64,000 bases of DNA from JANMEB01 sp041745295 (GCA_041745295.1 JBGTJE010000089.1:140899-204898), one strand, 5' to 3'; shown: positions 52,543 to 62,490, counted from the first letter of the stretch. The notes: generated from the sequence alone by a model not told the origin. Numbers and translations are program-made.

Positions 52543-54897
52543 TTACTTCTTCCCGATCTCAGCGAACGATTGATTTAAGATGGGGTAGTCTTTCCATTGC
52601 TGAAAATCAAAATGCCACCACTCGAATTCGTAGACTTCGAATCCAACTGCTTCCATGGCTTGCCGCAATAATTCCCGATGCCATCGTTGCCCAGAAGTGC
52701 CGCCGGCGTAGTTGGGATAAGCGCGCTCGCTGAACTCATCGTAACCCGAGACCATCGGAACCACTTCGCCAGTTTTGAGGTCGTAAAGCGTCAAATCGAC
52801 GGCGCAGCCGCGATTATGCCGTGAACCGTTGTCGGGGTTGGCGACGAATCGTCGTAGTTCCGGCGGCGTCGCTTCCCAAAACATTTTAGTGACGAACCAA
52901 GGTCGATAGGCGTCGTGGATTAATAGTCCATAGCCGCGCTGCTTCAACCCTTGATTGGCTTTCACCACCGCTTCGGCAGCCGGGCGCTGCATGAATGCCC
53001 GCGGCTCTTGATAGAACACGGTGCCCATAAAGTTATTGGTGGTCGCGTAACGAATATCCAATTTGATCGTGGGATCGAGTGTCGTGAGTTCCACCAATTC
53101 CACCGGACGAAAGTCGCGTGGTTCCTTCGGCGGTTCCGCCGCAAGAGCGATTTCGCGCAGTCGATCGGCCGCCAATAACGGCTGGATCCTGAACGTTTTG
53201 CTGTTGTCCAGATCTGCGTTGCGGCGTTGAAACGCCACCTCGGCCGCCAATGCGAGAGTTGCCTGGCCCGATTCGTCGCGTGTGAAAATGATCTTTTCGT
53301 CTTGATACAAACCGTAAGCGGGAAACGCAAAGACGTTTTCCGATTCTTCTGCCAAGGGGTATCGAAAAACCCATTCGATCAACGCCCACAACTGGCCGCG
53401 ATCTTCGTAAATGAACAGCGTGTTGTGATCCCAGCCGTACTCGCCGATCAAACCAGTCCAGCGCTCCGGCGTCGGCTGCGGAAGGGGATCGTCGACTCGA
53501 TCCCAGACCTCGGAACCAAGTTGAAATTGGTCTGCGCTGAATTTGAGGTCAGGACCGTTGGTTTGAACATCGTCGACGACAAAGCGTTCGCCAAGTCGTC
53601 GAATCTCCTTGTCAAACGTTCCTTCCAGAAGTCGCAATTGACCCGCGGTTTCGACGAGCCGGGCGGTCGATTTGCCATCGGTGTACAGCCCAGCGACTTG
53701 GCGAGCAAACACGCGGTCGACGGATGTTGTGGAGACTAATTCCGGGACCGTCCGCCCCTCCTTGACCGCCAAGAACGTCCGCAGTGCATCTTCCGACACG
53801 CGTTTGACAAACCCATTCGCGACATCTAAGGACGCGACGGCAATGACCCCCATCTGTTTGTCCTTGAGTCCGCGAAAATCTGTCGCAAAGCCGTAGATCG
53901 CGCCGCCGTGCTCAAACGTCTTCTGGCCGTCGAAGTTCCCGACGGCAAATCCAATTCCGAATGTTCGTTGCTTCTTGTCGCTCGGAACGTCTCCTAACAT
54001 CTCGTTTAACAAGTCGGCCGACAAGATTCGCCGGTCATCGAGCATGCCGTCGTTGAAGATCGCCCGCATGAATTGCCCTAAATCGACCACGGTCGAGTAC
54101 AGGTTGCCGGCGGGCACGGCACCCATCGACAAGTCTGGGGCGGGAAATCGTCGGCCATCGTACGACCACATCTCGGCTGCAGCTAAGCGCGGCGCGACAA
54201 GTTCGTTGGAAATATAACTACTTGATGTCATTTTCAGCGGCCCCAGCAACGCCGCTTGCATGTATTCGGCAAACGGCTGGCCCATCACTTTTTCGACCGC
54301 ATACCCGGCAACCGCGACGGCTGAATTGGAGTACTTGGTTCGACTCCCCGGCGCGTAGACCAGCGTCGTCTCGTTCAGGCTGTACACCGTTTCCTTGAGG
54401 CCTGGGGCCGTCGGGTCGAAATAATTGCCGACGGGGGATTCACGGACCAACCCGCTTTGATGGTTCATCAGCCGGCGCACCGTAATCGGTTGACCGAACG
54501 GATTGTGAGGATGAAAATTTGGAAGGATAGTTTGGATTTCGTCGTCCAGTTTCAATTTGCCTTGCTCGATCAATTGCACAACGGCAACGTCGCTGAGCAA
54601 CTTGCTGACCGAGCCCACGCGGTAGACGGTTTGAGCGGTCGCGGGCCGCTGCCGCTCGCGGTCGGAGAATCCGAACCCCTGCGCCCAAAACACTCCGTTC
54701 TCATCGACGATGGCAATAGATAAGGCCGGAATTTTTTTTTGCTGGATTTCTCGATCGACGAATTGAGAGAGTTTTTCGACTGCCGGTCGGTATTTTTCGG
54801 GGGGCGCAACGTTCTCCGATTGGGCGCCAGCTATCGCTGTGCAAAAGATGTGTAGCGCTAGCGCTCCGAAAGCCGAAACAACAAATGGTCGACCCAT
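52543..54897 (-). CDS. Serine hydrolase (beta-lactamase fold) fused to VanX-type D-Ala-D-Ala dipeptidase
   Basis: 784 residues with a signal peptide (~1-25). Residues ~35-390 are a class C beta-lactamase/DD-peptidase-like domain with SxxK at 96-99 (VGSVSKLLSD) and the YSN motif in RTKYSNSAV. A beta-rich linker domain covers ~400-570. Residues ~590-784 match VanX/DdpX D-Ala-D-Ala dipeptidases, with zinc ligands in GSRHNRGCAVDLTLYD and EFEWWHFDF. Both halves act on D-Ala-containing peptides, so the protein probably trims or recycles cell-wall peptides in the periplasm; joined in one chain this is unusual. Resistance cannot be inferred. Confidence 0.9.
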   Translation of the reverse strand: MGRPFVVSAFGALALHIFCTAIAGAQSENVAPPEKYRPAVEKLSQFVDREIQQKKIPALSIAIVDENGVFWAQGFGFSDRERQRPATAQTVYRVGSVSKLLSDVAVVQLIEQGKLKLDDEIQTILPNFHPHNPFGQPITVRRLMNHQSGLVRESPVGNYFDPTAPGLKETVYSLNETTLVYAPGSRTKYSNSAVAVAGYAVEKVMGQPFAEYMQAALLGPLKMTSSSYISNELVAPRLAAAEMWSYDGRRFPAPDLSMGAVPAGNLYSTVVDLGQFMRAIFNDGMLDDRRILSADLLNEMLGDVPSDKKQRTFGIGFAVGNFDGQKTFEHGGAIYGFATDFRGLKDKQMGVIAVASLDVANGFVKRVSEDALRTFLAVKEGRTVPELVSTTSVDRVFARQVAGLYTDGKSTARLVETAGQLRLLEGTFDKEIRRLGERFVVDDVQTNGPDLKFSADQFQLGSEVWDRVDDPLPQPTPERWTGLIGEYGWDHNTLFIYEDRGQLWALIEWVFRYPLAEESENVFAFPAYGLYQDEKIIFTRDESGQATLALAAEVAFQRRNADLDNSKTFRIQPLLAADRLREIALAAEPPKEPRDFRPVELVELTTLDPTIKLDIRYATTNNFMGTVFYQEPRAFMQRPAAEAVVKANQGLKQRGYGLLIHDAYRPWFVTKMFWEATPPELRRFVANPDNGSRHNRGCAVDLTLYDLKTGEVVPMVSGYDEFSERAYPNYAGGTSGQRWHRELLRQAMEAVGFEVYEFEWWHFDFQQWKDYPILNQSFAEIGKK

Positions 54898-55176
54898 GGC
54901 GGACTCCGAATATCATTTAGAGCTTGAAATCCAATCCCCAAACTAGCAGTCGTGTTTCCGTTTTTCCAGATGGCGAGTCGCATGAACTAATCGCCGAGAT
55001 GAAGGACCGCAGATGAACCCAAATGAACGCAATTGATGGCCAGAAACCAACCCATCTGATATCAGCGCTTATTCGCGTTCATCTGTGGTTTCCTACCTCA
55101 AGGCCATCACAAGAAAATCATCGTGGGCCATTTGAGTTATCCAACAGACTCGGCACGATGACGTTGTGGGCAGTCG
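54898..55176. other. Intergenic gap without recognised elements
   Basis: 279 bases between the hydrolase fusion and the DUF1501 gene. No clear hairpin, promoter or coding signal was recognised. Confidence 0.4.
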
Positions 55177-56769
55177 CTAGGCCAGAATGTCCTCGATCAC
55201 ATGGCCGTGGACGTCGGTGAGACGGCGGTCGGCGCCGTTGTGTCGCCAGGTCAATTGAGTGTGATCGATTCCAAGCAGACGCAAAACCGTCGCGTGGACG
55301 TCGTAGACTTGGGTCGGATGCTCGCGATCGAGCGGCTTAAATCCCCATTCGTCGCTGGGGCCGTAGCTGATGCCCCCTTTGATTCCGCCGCCGCACAGCC
55401 AATTGGTAAAGACAAACGGATTGTGATCGCGCCCGCGGCCTACTTGCGACGAAGGTAATCGCCCGAACTCCGTCGTCCACAGCACGATCGTATCGTCAAG
55501 CATTCCGCGCTGTTTCAAGTCGGAAATCAGGGCAGCTGCACCTTGGGCCATTCCCCGCGCTAGCGGCCCGTGATCGCGCTCGATGTCTTCGTGTGAGTCC
55601 CAATTGCGCCGCGGAAAACCGTTGTCGTTACCGCTCCAAATTTGAACAAAGCGAACGCCTCGCTCGAGTAGCCGTCGCGCGGCCAAACATTTTTGGGCGA
55701 AGTAAAAACCTTCTTCGGGCGCGTTGATTTCACTCGGCCAAGATTGCGGACCTCGATCCAAACCGTACAAGCGCAGAATATGTTCGGGCTCTTGACCAAA
55801 ATCGAGTGCCTCCGGCGCGGCCAACTGCATCCTGGCTGCCAGTTCGTAGCTGCGAATCCGCGCTTCGAGTCGTTCGTCGTCCGATCGAGTTTGTGCGTGT
55901 TGCCGATTCAAGGTATTTAGAAGGCGGTGGGTTGCTTGTTCGCGCTCGTTCGCGGTTGCTACTGTTTGCGCGGAGGGCGAAGAAGCCCCCCTCCCTAGCC
56001 CTCCCCACGAGGGGAAGGGAAAAGAATAGCGCTCCGACGTGCGGGAGGGAAACGAATTGTTCCCCGATGCGAGGGATGGTGTCGGAGGAAATAAATCGGT
56101 GATCGGCGCGGGGCGGTCGGGATAGATAACGGTTCCGCTATGTTGACCGGGAAGAAACGCGGCGTCCCAATTCTTGACGCCGTTCGATGCCAGCCCGCGA
56201 TGGTCGGGCAAGACCACAAACGTCGGCAGGTTTTCATTTTCCGAGCCGAGGCCATAGCTGGCCCAACAGCCCATCCCCGGAAATCCCGGCAATACAAAAC
56301 CGGTCGACTGCAGCAGCGTGGCTTGCGAGTGCACGCCGCTCTTGCTGACCATGTTGTGAATAAAGGCGATCTCGTCGACGACTTGACCCAACGGGGCAAC
56401 GACGTCCCCCAGTAACTTGCCGCACGAACCGTATGCTTGAAACGGCCAGACGGGTTTGAGCCACGGCCCGAGCCCATCTTGGAACGCTTCGACTGGCTCG
56501 CCGAAGTCGCTTTGCTGGCCGTGCCGCTTGATGAGTTCTGGCTTGTAATCAAACAAGTCGAGGTGGCTCGCCGCGCCCGCCATAAATAGCTGCACGATCC
56601 GCTTGGCGCGGGGGACAAATCGACGCGCCGGATGCACTTGGTCGCCCGCGATCAATTGGCCACCTTGGAACAACATGGACGAAAGCGCAATTCCGCCCAG
56701 GCCGCCGCCAAAGCGCCAGAGAAAATCGCGTCGATCGGGTTTCGGTTGGGTTATGATTTGCTGGTTCAT
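55177..56769 (-). CDS. DUF1501 domain-containing protein (Tat-exported)
   Basis: 530 residues. A Tat signal, RRDFLWRFGGGLGGIALSS, precedes the DUF1501 domain (sulfatase-like fold) with the conserved ending GRDHNPFVFTNWLCGGGIKGG and EFGRLPSS. Planctomycetes usually pair these with DUF1549/DUF1553 proteins, as here. Function unknown; probably envelope or extracellular. At residues ~240-262 a palindromic repeat adds SFPFPSWGGLGRGASSP in frame. Confidence 0.92.
   Translation of the reverse strand: MNQQIITQPKPDRRDFLWRFGGGLGGIALSSMLFQGGQLIAGDQVHPARRFVPRAKRIVQLFMAGAASHLDLFDYKPELIKRHGQQSDFGEPVEAFQDGLGPWLKPVWPFQAYGSCGKLLGDVVAPLGQVVDEIAFIHNMVSKSGVHSQATLLQSTGFVLPGFPGMGCWASYGLGSENENLPTFVVLPDHRGLASNGVKNWDAAFLPGQHSGTVIYPDRPAPITDLFPPTPSLASGNNSFPSRTSERYSFPFPSWGGLGRGASSPSAQTVATANEREQATHRLLNTLNRQHAQTRSDDERLEARIRSYELAARMQLAAPEALDFGQEPEHILRLYGLDRGPQSWPSEINAPEEGFYFAQKCLAARRLLERGVRFVQIWSGNDNGFPRRNWDSHEDIERDHGPLARGMAQGAAALISDLKQRGMLDDTIVLWTTEFGRLPSSQVGRGRDHNPFVFTNWLCGGGIKGGISYGPSDEWGFKPLDREHPTQVYDVHATVLRLLGIDHTQLTWRHNGADRRLTDVHGHVIEDILA
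55985..56025. repeat. CCCTCCCTAGCCCTCCCC palindrome inside the DUF1501 gene
   Basis: CCCCCCTCCCTAGCCCTCCC followed by CACGAGGGGAAGGGAAAAG, a divergent member of the family at 8702, 19335 and 42080. Read in the gene's frame it gives FPSWGGLGRGASSP, a peptide with no place in the DUF1501 fold. Confidence 0.8.
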
Positions 56770-56856
56770 TTATCCAGGTTCGGTTCCTTCTCCCTAGCGG
56801 CAACTAAATGCGATTGTGCCGGCAAGACTTGGCAATCGTTTACAACAAAATCCTCG

Positions 56857-57050
56857 TTCCCTGGCTCTGCCGGGGAACGCACTGTCTTCGAGGCTCTGCC
56901 TCGTCCTGGGCTGGCAGAGCCAGCAATGCAGTGGGTTCCCAGGCGGGAGCCTGGGAACCAGAACCAATTCTCCAGCACTGGCGGAGCCAGTGGCACACGG
57001 AAAACACCTTCTGTCTTGTGTGCCACTGGCTCTGCCAGTGCTGTTTTTGG
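56857..57050. repeat. Cluster of palindromic repeats within the DUF1501/DUF1553 pair
   Basis: 56857-56970 carries CTGGCTCTGCCGGGGAACGC and GGGTTCCCAGGCGGGAGCC-type hairpins. At 56974-56998 and 57018-57042 two 25-base arms (AGCACTGGC... and GTGTGCCACTGGC...) are complementary with a single mismatch. It fills the 337-base gap between two genes that are normally adjacent. Confidence 0.8.
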
Positions 57051-57106
57051 GCAAAGCCCTGCGGCGAGGGGAGGGAACCGGAATGTTGGTTGCGTCGATC
57101 TATCAT

Positions 57107-59506
57107 CTAATCCACAAAGACAAATTCATTCGAATTGAACAAGGCGCGACAGAGACTCTCCAATTGATTCTCCCTTGCGAACTGGATTAGCGATTCTCGC
57201 TCCCCCGTCGTGGGATCCCGTCCCCAAGCCAATTGAGCGGCAAGCGTGACTTGTGCCCCCAAGTCGTTCGGCTTCTCAGCGCACAGTCGTTCGGCAAAGT
57301 ACTCGGACTGGGCGATCATGAAGCCATTATTGAGCAGGGTCAATGCTTGTAAGGGGGAAACGCTTTCGTTTCTTTTAGCCACGCGCAGCGACGGGTCGGC
57401 ACAATCCAAACAAGTCATAAAGGGCTGGGTTTGCGAGCGCACGATGAATCGATAAACCGCGCGGCGAAAGCAGCTCGCGTCGCGCGGATCGGCTTTGGAG
57501 TACTCGTAGTGTGGCGAATGCTCCGGAAACTCGACGACGAAATCCTGGTAGCCGGGACCGCCCATCGTCAAATCGAGTTTGCCGCTGCAAGCCAATACCG
57601 CGTCGTGGATCGACTCGGCGTCCAGTTTGCGGCGACTCTGCCTCCACAGGAAACGATTGTCGGCATCGATTGCCGCGGCTTGTTTGGTCCGCAGGTTGTC
57701 GGAAGACGCAGATGCTTGGCAGTACGCCGCACTTAGTACAATTTGCTTATGCAATCGCTTGAGCGATCCGCCGTGGTCGCGAAAATCGGTCGCCAACCAG
57801 TCCAACAAGTCCGGGTGCGAAGGCACGCCTCCCATCCGACCAAAGTCGCTGGCCGTGTCGACAAGGCCTTGGCCAAAATGTTGCTGCCAAATGCGATTGA
57901 CGATACTGCGCCAAGTGAGAGGATTTTGGGGATCAGTCAACCAACGAGCCAGTGCGGCTCGGCGGTCGGCTTCGCCATGTTCGGCCGGCAACGTGAATCG
58001 AGCGGGCAACATGGCCAATGCGGACAATGCCCCCGGCGCGGCAAGCGAGCCAGGTTGTTGCACGTTGCCTCGATTGAGCACGTGGATCGGGCGCGGCTGG
58101 CCGATGGGACCGGTGCCGCAGAACGAGCCAGTTCCTTGATGGACCGTCCCGCAATAAAGAGTGATGGGTGCAGGCAAGCTGGCCAATTCTGACTCGAGGG
58201 TCGCGATTTCCGCTTTCGTCTTTTCGGCTTCGAGTTGGAGTTGAATTACGATCCCCTCGTTCGCTTTGTCGGCCAATTTGGCCTGCACGTCACTCGCGGC
58301 CGCGACCAAGTTTGCCTTCTGGGCGAGCAATTGTTCCGAACGCGCTCCTTTTTCGGCGTCGAGATAAAACCGGTGGTCGGCGCGATCGAGCGCCGCAAAA
58401 ACGGCATGCAGCGAGTAATAGTCATCCTGGGTGAACGGATCAAACTTATGATCGTGACACTGAGCGCAGTGGATCGTCACGCTGCTAAACGTTCCGAGGG
58501 CATTGGCGACCATGTCGTCGCGATCCAGGTGTCGAGCGATCTTGCCGTCGATCTTTGTTTCGGGAACTTCCGCATGGCCGATTAGGTCCCAAGGCCCGGC
58601 GGCGATGAAACCGAGTGCTTCAATGCCGTCACGCGTGTTGGGATACAAGGCGTCGCCGGCGATTTGCTCGGCGACAAATTGACCGTAGGGCTTATCTTCG
58701 TTCAACGCACGAATGACGTAGTCGCGGTAGGGCCAAGCATTCGGGCGCGGCTGATCTTTGTCGTAGCCATGCGTGTCGGCGTAATGCACCACGTCAAGCC
58801 AATGTCGGGCCCAGCGCTCGCCATAGCGTGGCGAACTCAACAATCGATCGACTAGTTTTTGGTACGCGTTTGGATCTTCATCCGCAATAAATGTGGCCAC
58901 TTCGTCCGGTGACGGCGGCAAGCCAATCAAATCAAACGTGACTCGACGGATCAATATCGCGCGATCGGCAGGTGGGGAATGATCGAGCGATTTCTCGCAC
59001 AGTTTTTCCCAAATGAAGCGGTCGATTTCCGATTGCGACCAGCGCTCGGCGACGACCGGATTGGGGGGCGGCACCGAGCGAATCGGCTGCCAAGCCCAAT
59101 GCTCCAAGCGGTTATCGCTCCAGACGGGACTGGCTCCCATATCCGCGGGCCACGCCGCCCCCGAATCGATCCAATCTTGGAGCAGTTTTACTTGCTCCGT
59201 GGACAACCGCTCGCCATCGGGCGGCATCCATTCGTCGGAGTCGGAACTCGTCACGCGCCGAATTAGTTCGCTTTCATCACTCGACCTGGCGACGATCACG
59301 GCGCCACCGTCGCCTCCGTGGAGCGCAGCGGATTCTTGATCCAAACGCAAGTTTGATTCTTGTTGATTCTCGCCGTGGCACGAGATGCAGCGTTGGCGAA
59401 AGATTGCGACGGCTTGCGAATCACGGTCGACTTGAGCGGCCAGGACACCGCTATTAAGAATCGCGAGGGCGACGCACAGAATCCCTGCGATCTGATTCAT
59501 CACCAT
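57107..59506 (-). CDS. Planctomycete cytochrome C/DUF1549/DUF1553 protein
   Basis: 799 residues. After a signal peptide, a cytochrome c-like domain with CISCHGENQQESNLRLD (~residue 38) is followed by DUF1549 (LLSSPRYGERWARHWLDVVHYADTHG) and DUF1553 (IVNRIWQQHFGQGLVDTASDFGRMG...HPDLLDWLA). A second CxxCH, CAQCHDHKFDP, lies between. These proteins accompany DUF1501 genes in planctomycetes and are thought to act in periplasmic or extracellular catabolism. The start may be MVMNQ at 59506 or the next ATG. Confidence 0.93.
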   Translation of the reverse strand: MVMNQIAGILCVALAILNSGVLAAQVDRDSQAVAIFRQRCISCHGENQQESNLRLDQESAALHGGDGGAVIVARSSDESELIRRVTSSDSDEWMPPDGERLSTEQVKLLQDWIDSGAAWPADMGASPVWSDNRLEHWAWQPIRSVPPPNPVVAERWSQSEIDRFIWEKLCEKSLDHSPPADRAILIRRVTFDLIGLPPSPDEVATFIADEDPNAYQKLVDRLLSSPRYGERWARHWLDVVHYADTHGYDKDQPRPNAWPYRDYVIRALNEDKPYGQFVAEQIAGDALYPNTRDGIEALGFIAAGPWDLIGHAEVPETKIDGKIARHLDRDDMVANALGTFSSVTIHCAQCHDHKFDPFTQDDYYSLHAVFAALDRADHRFYLDAEKGARSEQLLAQKANLVAAASDVQAKLADKANEGIVIQLQLEAEKTKAEIATLESELASLPAPITLYCGTVHQGTGSFCGTGPIGQPRPIHVLNRGNVQQPGSLAAPGALSALAMLPARFTLPAEHGEADRRAALARWLTDPQNPLTWRSIVNRIWQQHFGQGLVDTASDFGRMGGVPSHPDLLDWLATDFRDHGGSLKRLHKQIVLSAAYCQASASSDNLRTKQAAAIDADNRFLWRQSRRKLDAESIHDAVLACSGKLDLTMGGPGYQDFVVEFPEHSPHYEYSKADPRDASCFRRAVYRFIVRSQTQPFMTCLDCADPSLRVAKRNESVSPLQALTLLNNGFMIAQSEYFAERLCAEKPNDLGAQVTLAAQLAWGRDPTTGERESLIQFARENQLESLCRALFNSNEFVFVD

Positions 59507-59603
59507 TCCCGCGAAAATCTGGCTCGCCGCTCCGCGTCGAGATTCCAGGCACTAAATTATCGGCCGATCGTCGGACGATGCGTGGCGGAGCGTCGCACCA
59601 AAA

Positions 59604-60866
59604 TCATTCGTCGCGACTGGCGTCGACATCGATCAGCGTGTGCTGCTGTGCGAACCAGTCTTTCCAGCTCTGTTCCTCAAATCCAAAATCTGCCTTGGTC
59701 AAAAGCCGCAGCGCGTCGAGCACCGAATGGTTTCGGGCGGTGTGTTTGAGAAGCTTGGGCTGGCTGTTACCCGAACTGATCCCATTACCTTGATTGGAAA
59801 ACGTCGTCGTGAGTGCACCGGGATTGGCCGCCAGCGGGTTCGGGATGATATGTTCCGTGACCAGTGCGTCGATTAGCAAACCGATCGCAGAACCCGCCCC
59901 CAATTCGCCGATGATGAATCCGGCCCGGTTGATGAGTTCGTTTTCTTTGGAGTTCAAGTATCGACCGGCCAGATATTGAGCCGCCGCGCGCTGGTCAACG
60001 TGCTCCAGTTTGAGTCGCGCAATGCAGTGTTCGCGGACGACCGGGCTAGCATGGGTTACGGCGATATCGCACAGCGCCCGGGCCGCTTGCGCCGAGCGAA
60101 TATTTCCCAACGCATCGACGTAAACGAGTTGCCATTGCTCGGATTTTTCCGAATCCAAGAGTTCGATGAGTGGTTTAATGGCCGCCGCGTCGTCGATCTT
60201 GCTAAACTCGACGATTAATTCGGCATCTCGGCCGCTGGATGAACGAAGTTTTTTTAGTCGCCGGGCCCAATTCGCTTGTTGATCTTTCCAGGCTTCTTCG
60301 GCTTTCTCCAGAGCAACCTCCTCGCGAGTCATCCAACGTTTGTTGTAGCGAACGAAGCCGTGGCCAAGCCGTTTCTGCTCCAGGTTGATCCAGGCCCCTT
60401 TTTCTTTGGTGTAGTCGAGCAGATGGCGAGCATCTTTGTGATCGGGATCGAGCTTGAGGATCGCTTGTAAATGGAAGCGTCTCTCGGGGCCCAATTCGCT
60501 GGTCCCGTTGCTCAACCGGCTGTCCAAATTGTCGCGACACCATTGCGACATCTCCCAATGCGCGTCAATCGTATCTTCCATCGTAAATTTCTTGGCGACG
60601 TATTCTGTGTGAGCAACCTTTGGGCGGCGGACGAATTTAACCTGATCTTTAGTCAATTGGATGATCGAACCGTCGCTTCGTTTGACTTCGACGATCGTGC
60701 GGTTGCCGACTTTCTGTTCGCTGACCTGCCCTTCCAACCGCCCGCCGGAACTAAGGACCACCACGTCAGGTGGAAGGGGGTCGTCTGCGATCAATGGATT
60801 CATCGCGGACATCAAACCGAAAGCATTAGCGACCAAAGCGCTGTGGCAAAACAGTTTCCGAATCAT
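59604..60866 (-). CDS. HEAT-repeat exported protein
   Basis: 420 residues with a weak signal peptide (MIRKLFCHSALVANAFGLMSAMNPLIA). After a short beta domain (SGGRLEGQVSEQKVGNRTIVEVKRSDGSIIQL) and a helical region, residues ~210-400 contain HEAT-like helical pairs (IKPLIELLDSEKSEQWQLVYVDALGN; ARALCDIAVTHASPVVREHCI; RAGFIIGELGAGSAIGLLIDALV). Likely a periplasmic protein-protein scaffold. No closer assignment. Confidence 0.8.
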   Translation of the reverse strand: MIRKLFCHSALVANAFGLMSAMNPLIADDPLPPDVVVLSSGGRLEGQVSEQKVGNRTIVEVKRSDGSIIQLTKDQVKFVRRPKVAHTEYVAKKFTMEDTIDAHWEMSQWCRDNLDSRLSNGTSELGPERRFHLQAILKLDPDHKDARHLLDYTKEKGAWINLEQKRLGHGFVRYNKRWMTREEVALEKAEEAWKDQQANWARRLKKLRSSSGRDAELIVEFSKIDDAAAIKPLIELLDSEKSEQWQLVYVDALGNIRSAQAARALCDIAVTHASPVVREHCIARLKLEHVDQRAAAQYLAGRYLNSKENELINRAGFIIGELGAGSAIGLLIDALVTEHIIPNPLAANPGALTTTFSNQGNGISSGNSQPKLLKHTARNHSVLDALRLLTKADFGFEEQSWKDWFAQQHTLIDVDASRDE

Positions 60867-61083
60867 CGCGACCTTTCACCGCCTTTAGAGAGGCGTTCCT
60901 GAAGTCCCGTACGCCGACCGAGGTAAGCGCCGAACGTCGGACGAACTCTTGCCCACTCCCATTGTACCAAGTCATCCGCTGAGAAAACTATATGTTTATC
61001 CATCGACCGGAACAATCGAAAAGCGCAGTCCGGTTGGCGGAATACCAGATTTACCGTGCTTTTCGCTCCGTTTAACGGCAAGC

Positions 61084-62490
61084 CTAGGACTTGCGAGCAA
61101 GCGCCGGGACACATTGTTTCAATTGACGCTGGCGGCGAACGAACCAGAGCAACACCGCGCTTGCGCCAACCATCGCCAACCATTGCGAAGGTTCGGGAAT
61201 CGCTCGGACGCGCCAAGCGATTCCATAATCGTGGGCGATATCGGAACTGACTTCCAGCGTGTATCGACCCGGGCCGAGATTCGCCTGGTAAATGTGTTCC
61301 ACGTTGTCCACGGTACTTAGACTCGAATCGAGCAAGGAGTTCAAGAAACTACCTGTCGAGTTGTACAGCCGCAAATCCATGTTGGCCAAGATGGTGCTCG
61401 GATCAAACGTCCCCGACGCGTCGCCGTCAATGACATCGATGTTCCAATCCAAGATAACCGAAAGCTCCTGGTTGGTTCCGGCCACTTGGAGGTCGTAATA
61501 AATCGGAGTTGCCGCGACTGCCAACGGGTTGTAGTCCCAGCCTTCGTTGGCGGAGGGAGCAATCGGCTCGGTCGTCGAGCCGTTCTGTTCGCCACCGACC
61601 AGAATTCGGTAGCTGTTATAGACGTTCATCTCGCCCGCGCCAAAGACTTCGTCGAGAGGGCGAGTCGTCGTGCGATCCCAAGTCAGGAATTCCGATTTCG
61701 TGGCCCCTGCCAGCAAAATTGCCTTCAAGGCTTCGGGTTGCGTGGCGTTAGAACCATTGGCCGCATCGTAAAGGAATGCTGCGCCGGAGCTGACTCGGCC
61801 GGTCGCAATACTAGTCGTATTTCCCGGTGCGACGATATCGGGCTTGGTTCGTCCGGGTCCGTATATCGAAACCGTAGTCGTTCCGAGCGAGTGATTTCCG
61901 CTTGTAAGGCCGACGGAAATGGCGTTATACGAATGGGCGAGCAATTGCGGTTGAGGATTGCCCGCGTTGTTTAGGCCAGCGACCGCGATCATTCCAGTCT
62001 GGTTGATCGCAAAATCGATACGCTGAAGGAGGTTCGTGGCGACTGCCTCGGTCAAGCCGTTGACAATGTAACTGTGATTCGAGATGGCGAAGTTTTGCGG
62101 AAGCGGATCTTCATTCAACAGAAAACCTAGTTTGTTATTGAGCCAATCGCTTGCGGAAATACCCGTCACATCGGTGATTCCAGGGGCGATGCTGCCCGTG
62201 TTCCCGTAAAAGGCAATCCCTACATTGGTCGCATGGTTGGAAGGTGTCGACGATCCGGGACTGCCCTGGGTAATGGTCTTGCCGGAAAACTCCGCATTTG
62301 CACTATCGGGCAAAAAGTTCACGCCCGCTTCCATTTGGGCAACCACAACTCCGGTCCCGTCCGCGACTAAGCCAAACTCATTGAGTACTTGGATGTAGCC
62401 GACTTCGGTATGCCAAGCAGGCTGAGCAAAGCCCGACGAGCATACCAATCCGCTCACGACTAATGCGACAAAAACAATGCGCAGGTTCAT
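61084..62490 (-). CDS. Subtilase-like (S8) protein with PEP-CTERM anchor
   Basis: 468 residues. A signal peptide (MNLRIVFVALVVSGLVCSSGF) leads to an S8-like fold: VVVAQMEAGVNF at the catalytic Asp site has Glu instead, SNHATNVGIAF supplies the His, GLNNAGN the oxyanion Asn, and GRVSSGAAFLY the Ser region. A C-terminal PEP-CTERM signal (IPEPSQWLAMVGASAVLLWFVRRQRQ) marks it for sorting by an exosortase. The upstream open frame to 62817 is antisense to the next gene. The Asp-to-Glu change makes protease activity uncertain. Confidence 0.82.
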   Translation of the reverse strand: MNLRIVFVALVVSGLVCSSGFAQPAWHTEVGYIQVLNEFGLVADGTGVVVAQMEAGVNFLPDSANAEFSGKTITQGSPGSSTPSNHATNVGIAFYGNTGSIAPGITDVTGISASDWLNNKLGFLLNEDPLPQNFAISNHSYIVNGLTEAVATNLLQRIDFAINQTGMIAVAGLNNAGNPQPQLLAHSYNAISVGLTSGNHSLGTTTVSIYGPGRTKPDIVAPGNTTSIATGRVSSGAAFLYDAANGSNATQPEALKAILLAGATKSEFLTWDRTTTRPLDEVFGAGEMNVYNSYRILVGGEQNGSTTEPIAPSANEGWDYNPLAVAATPIYYDLQVAGTNQELSVILDWNIDVIDGDASGTFDPSTILANMDLRLYNSTGSFLNSLLDSSLSTVDNVEHIYQANLGPGRYTLEVSSDIAHDYGIAWRVRAIPEPSQWLAMVGASAVLLWFVRRQRQLKQCVPALARKS

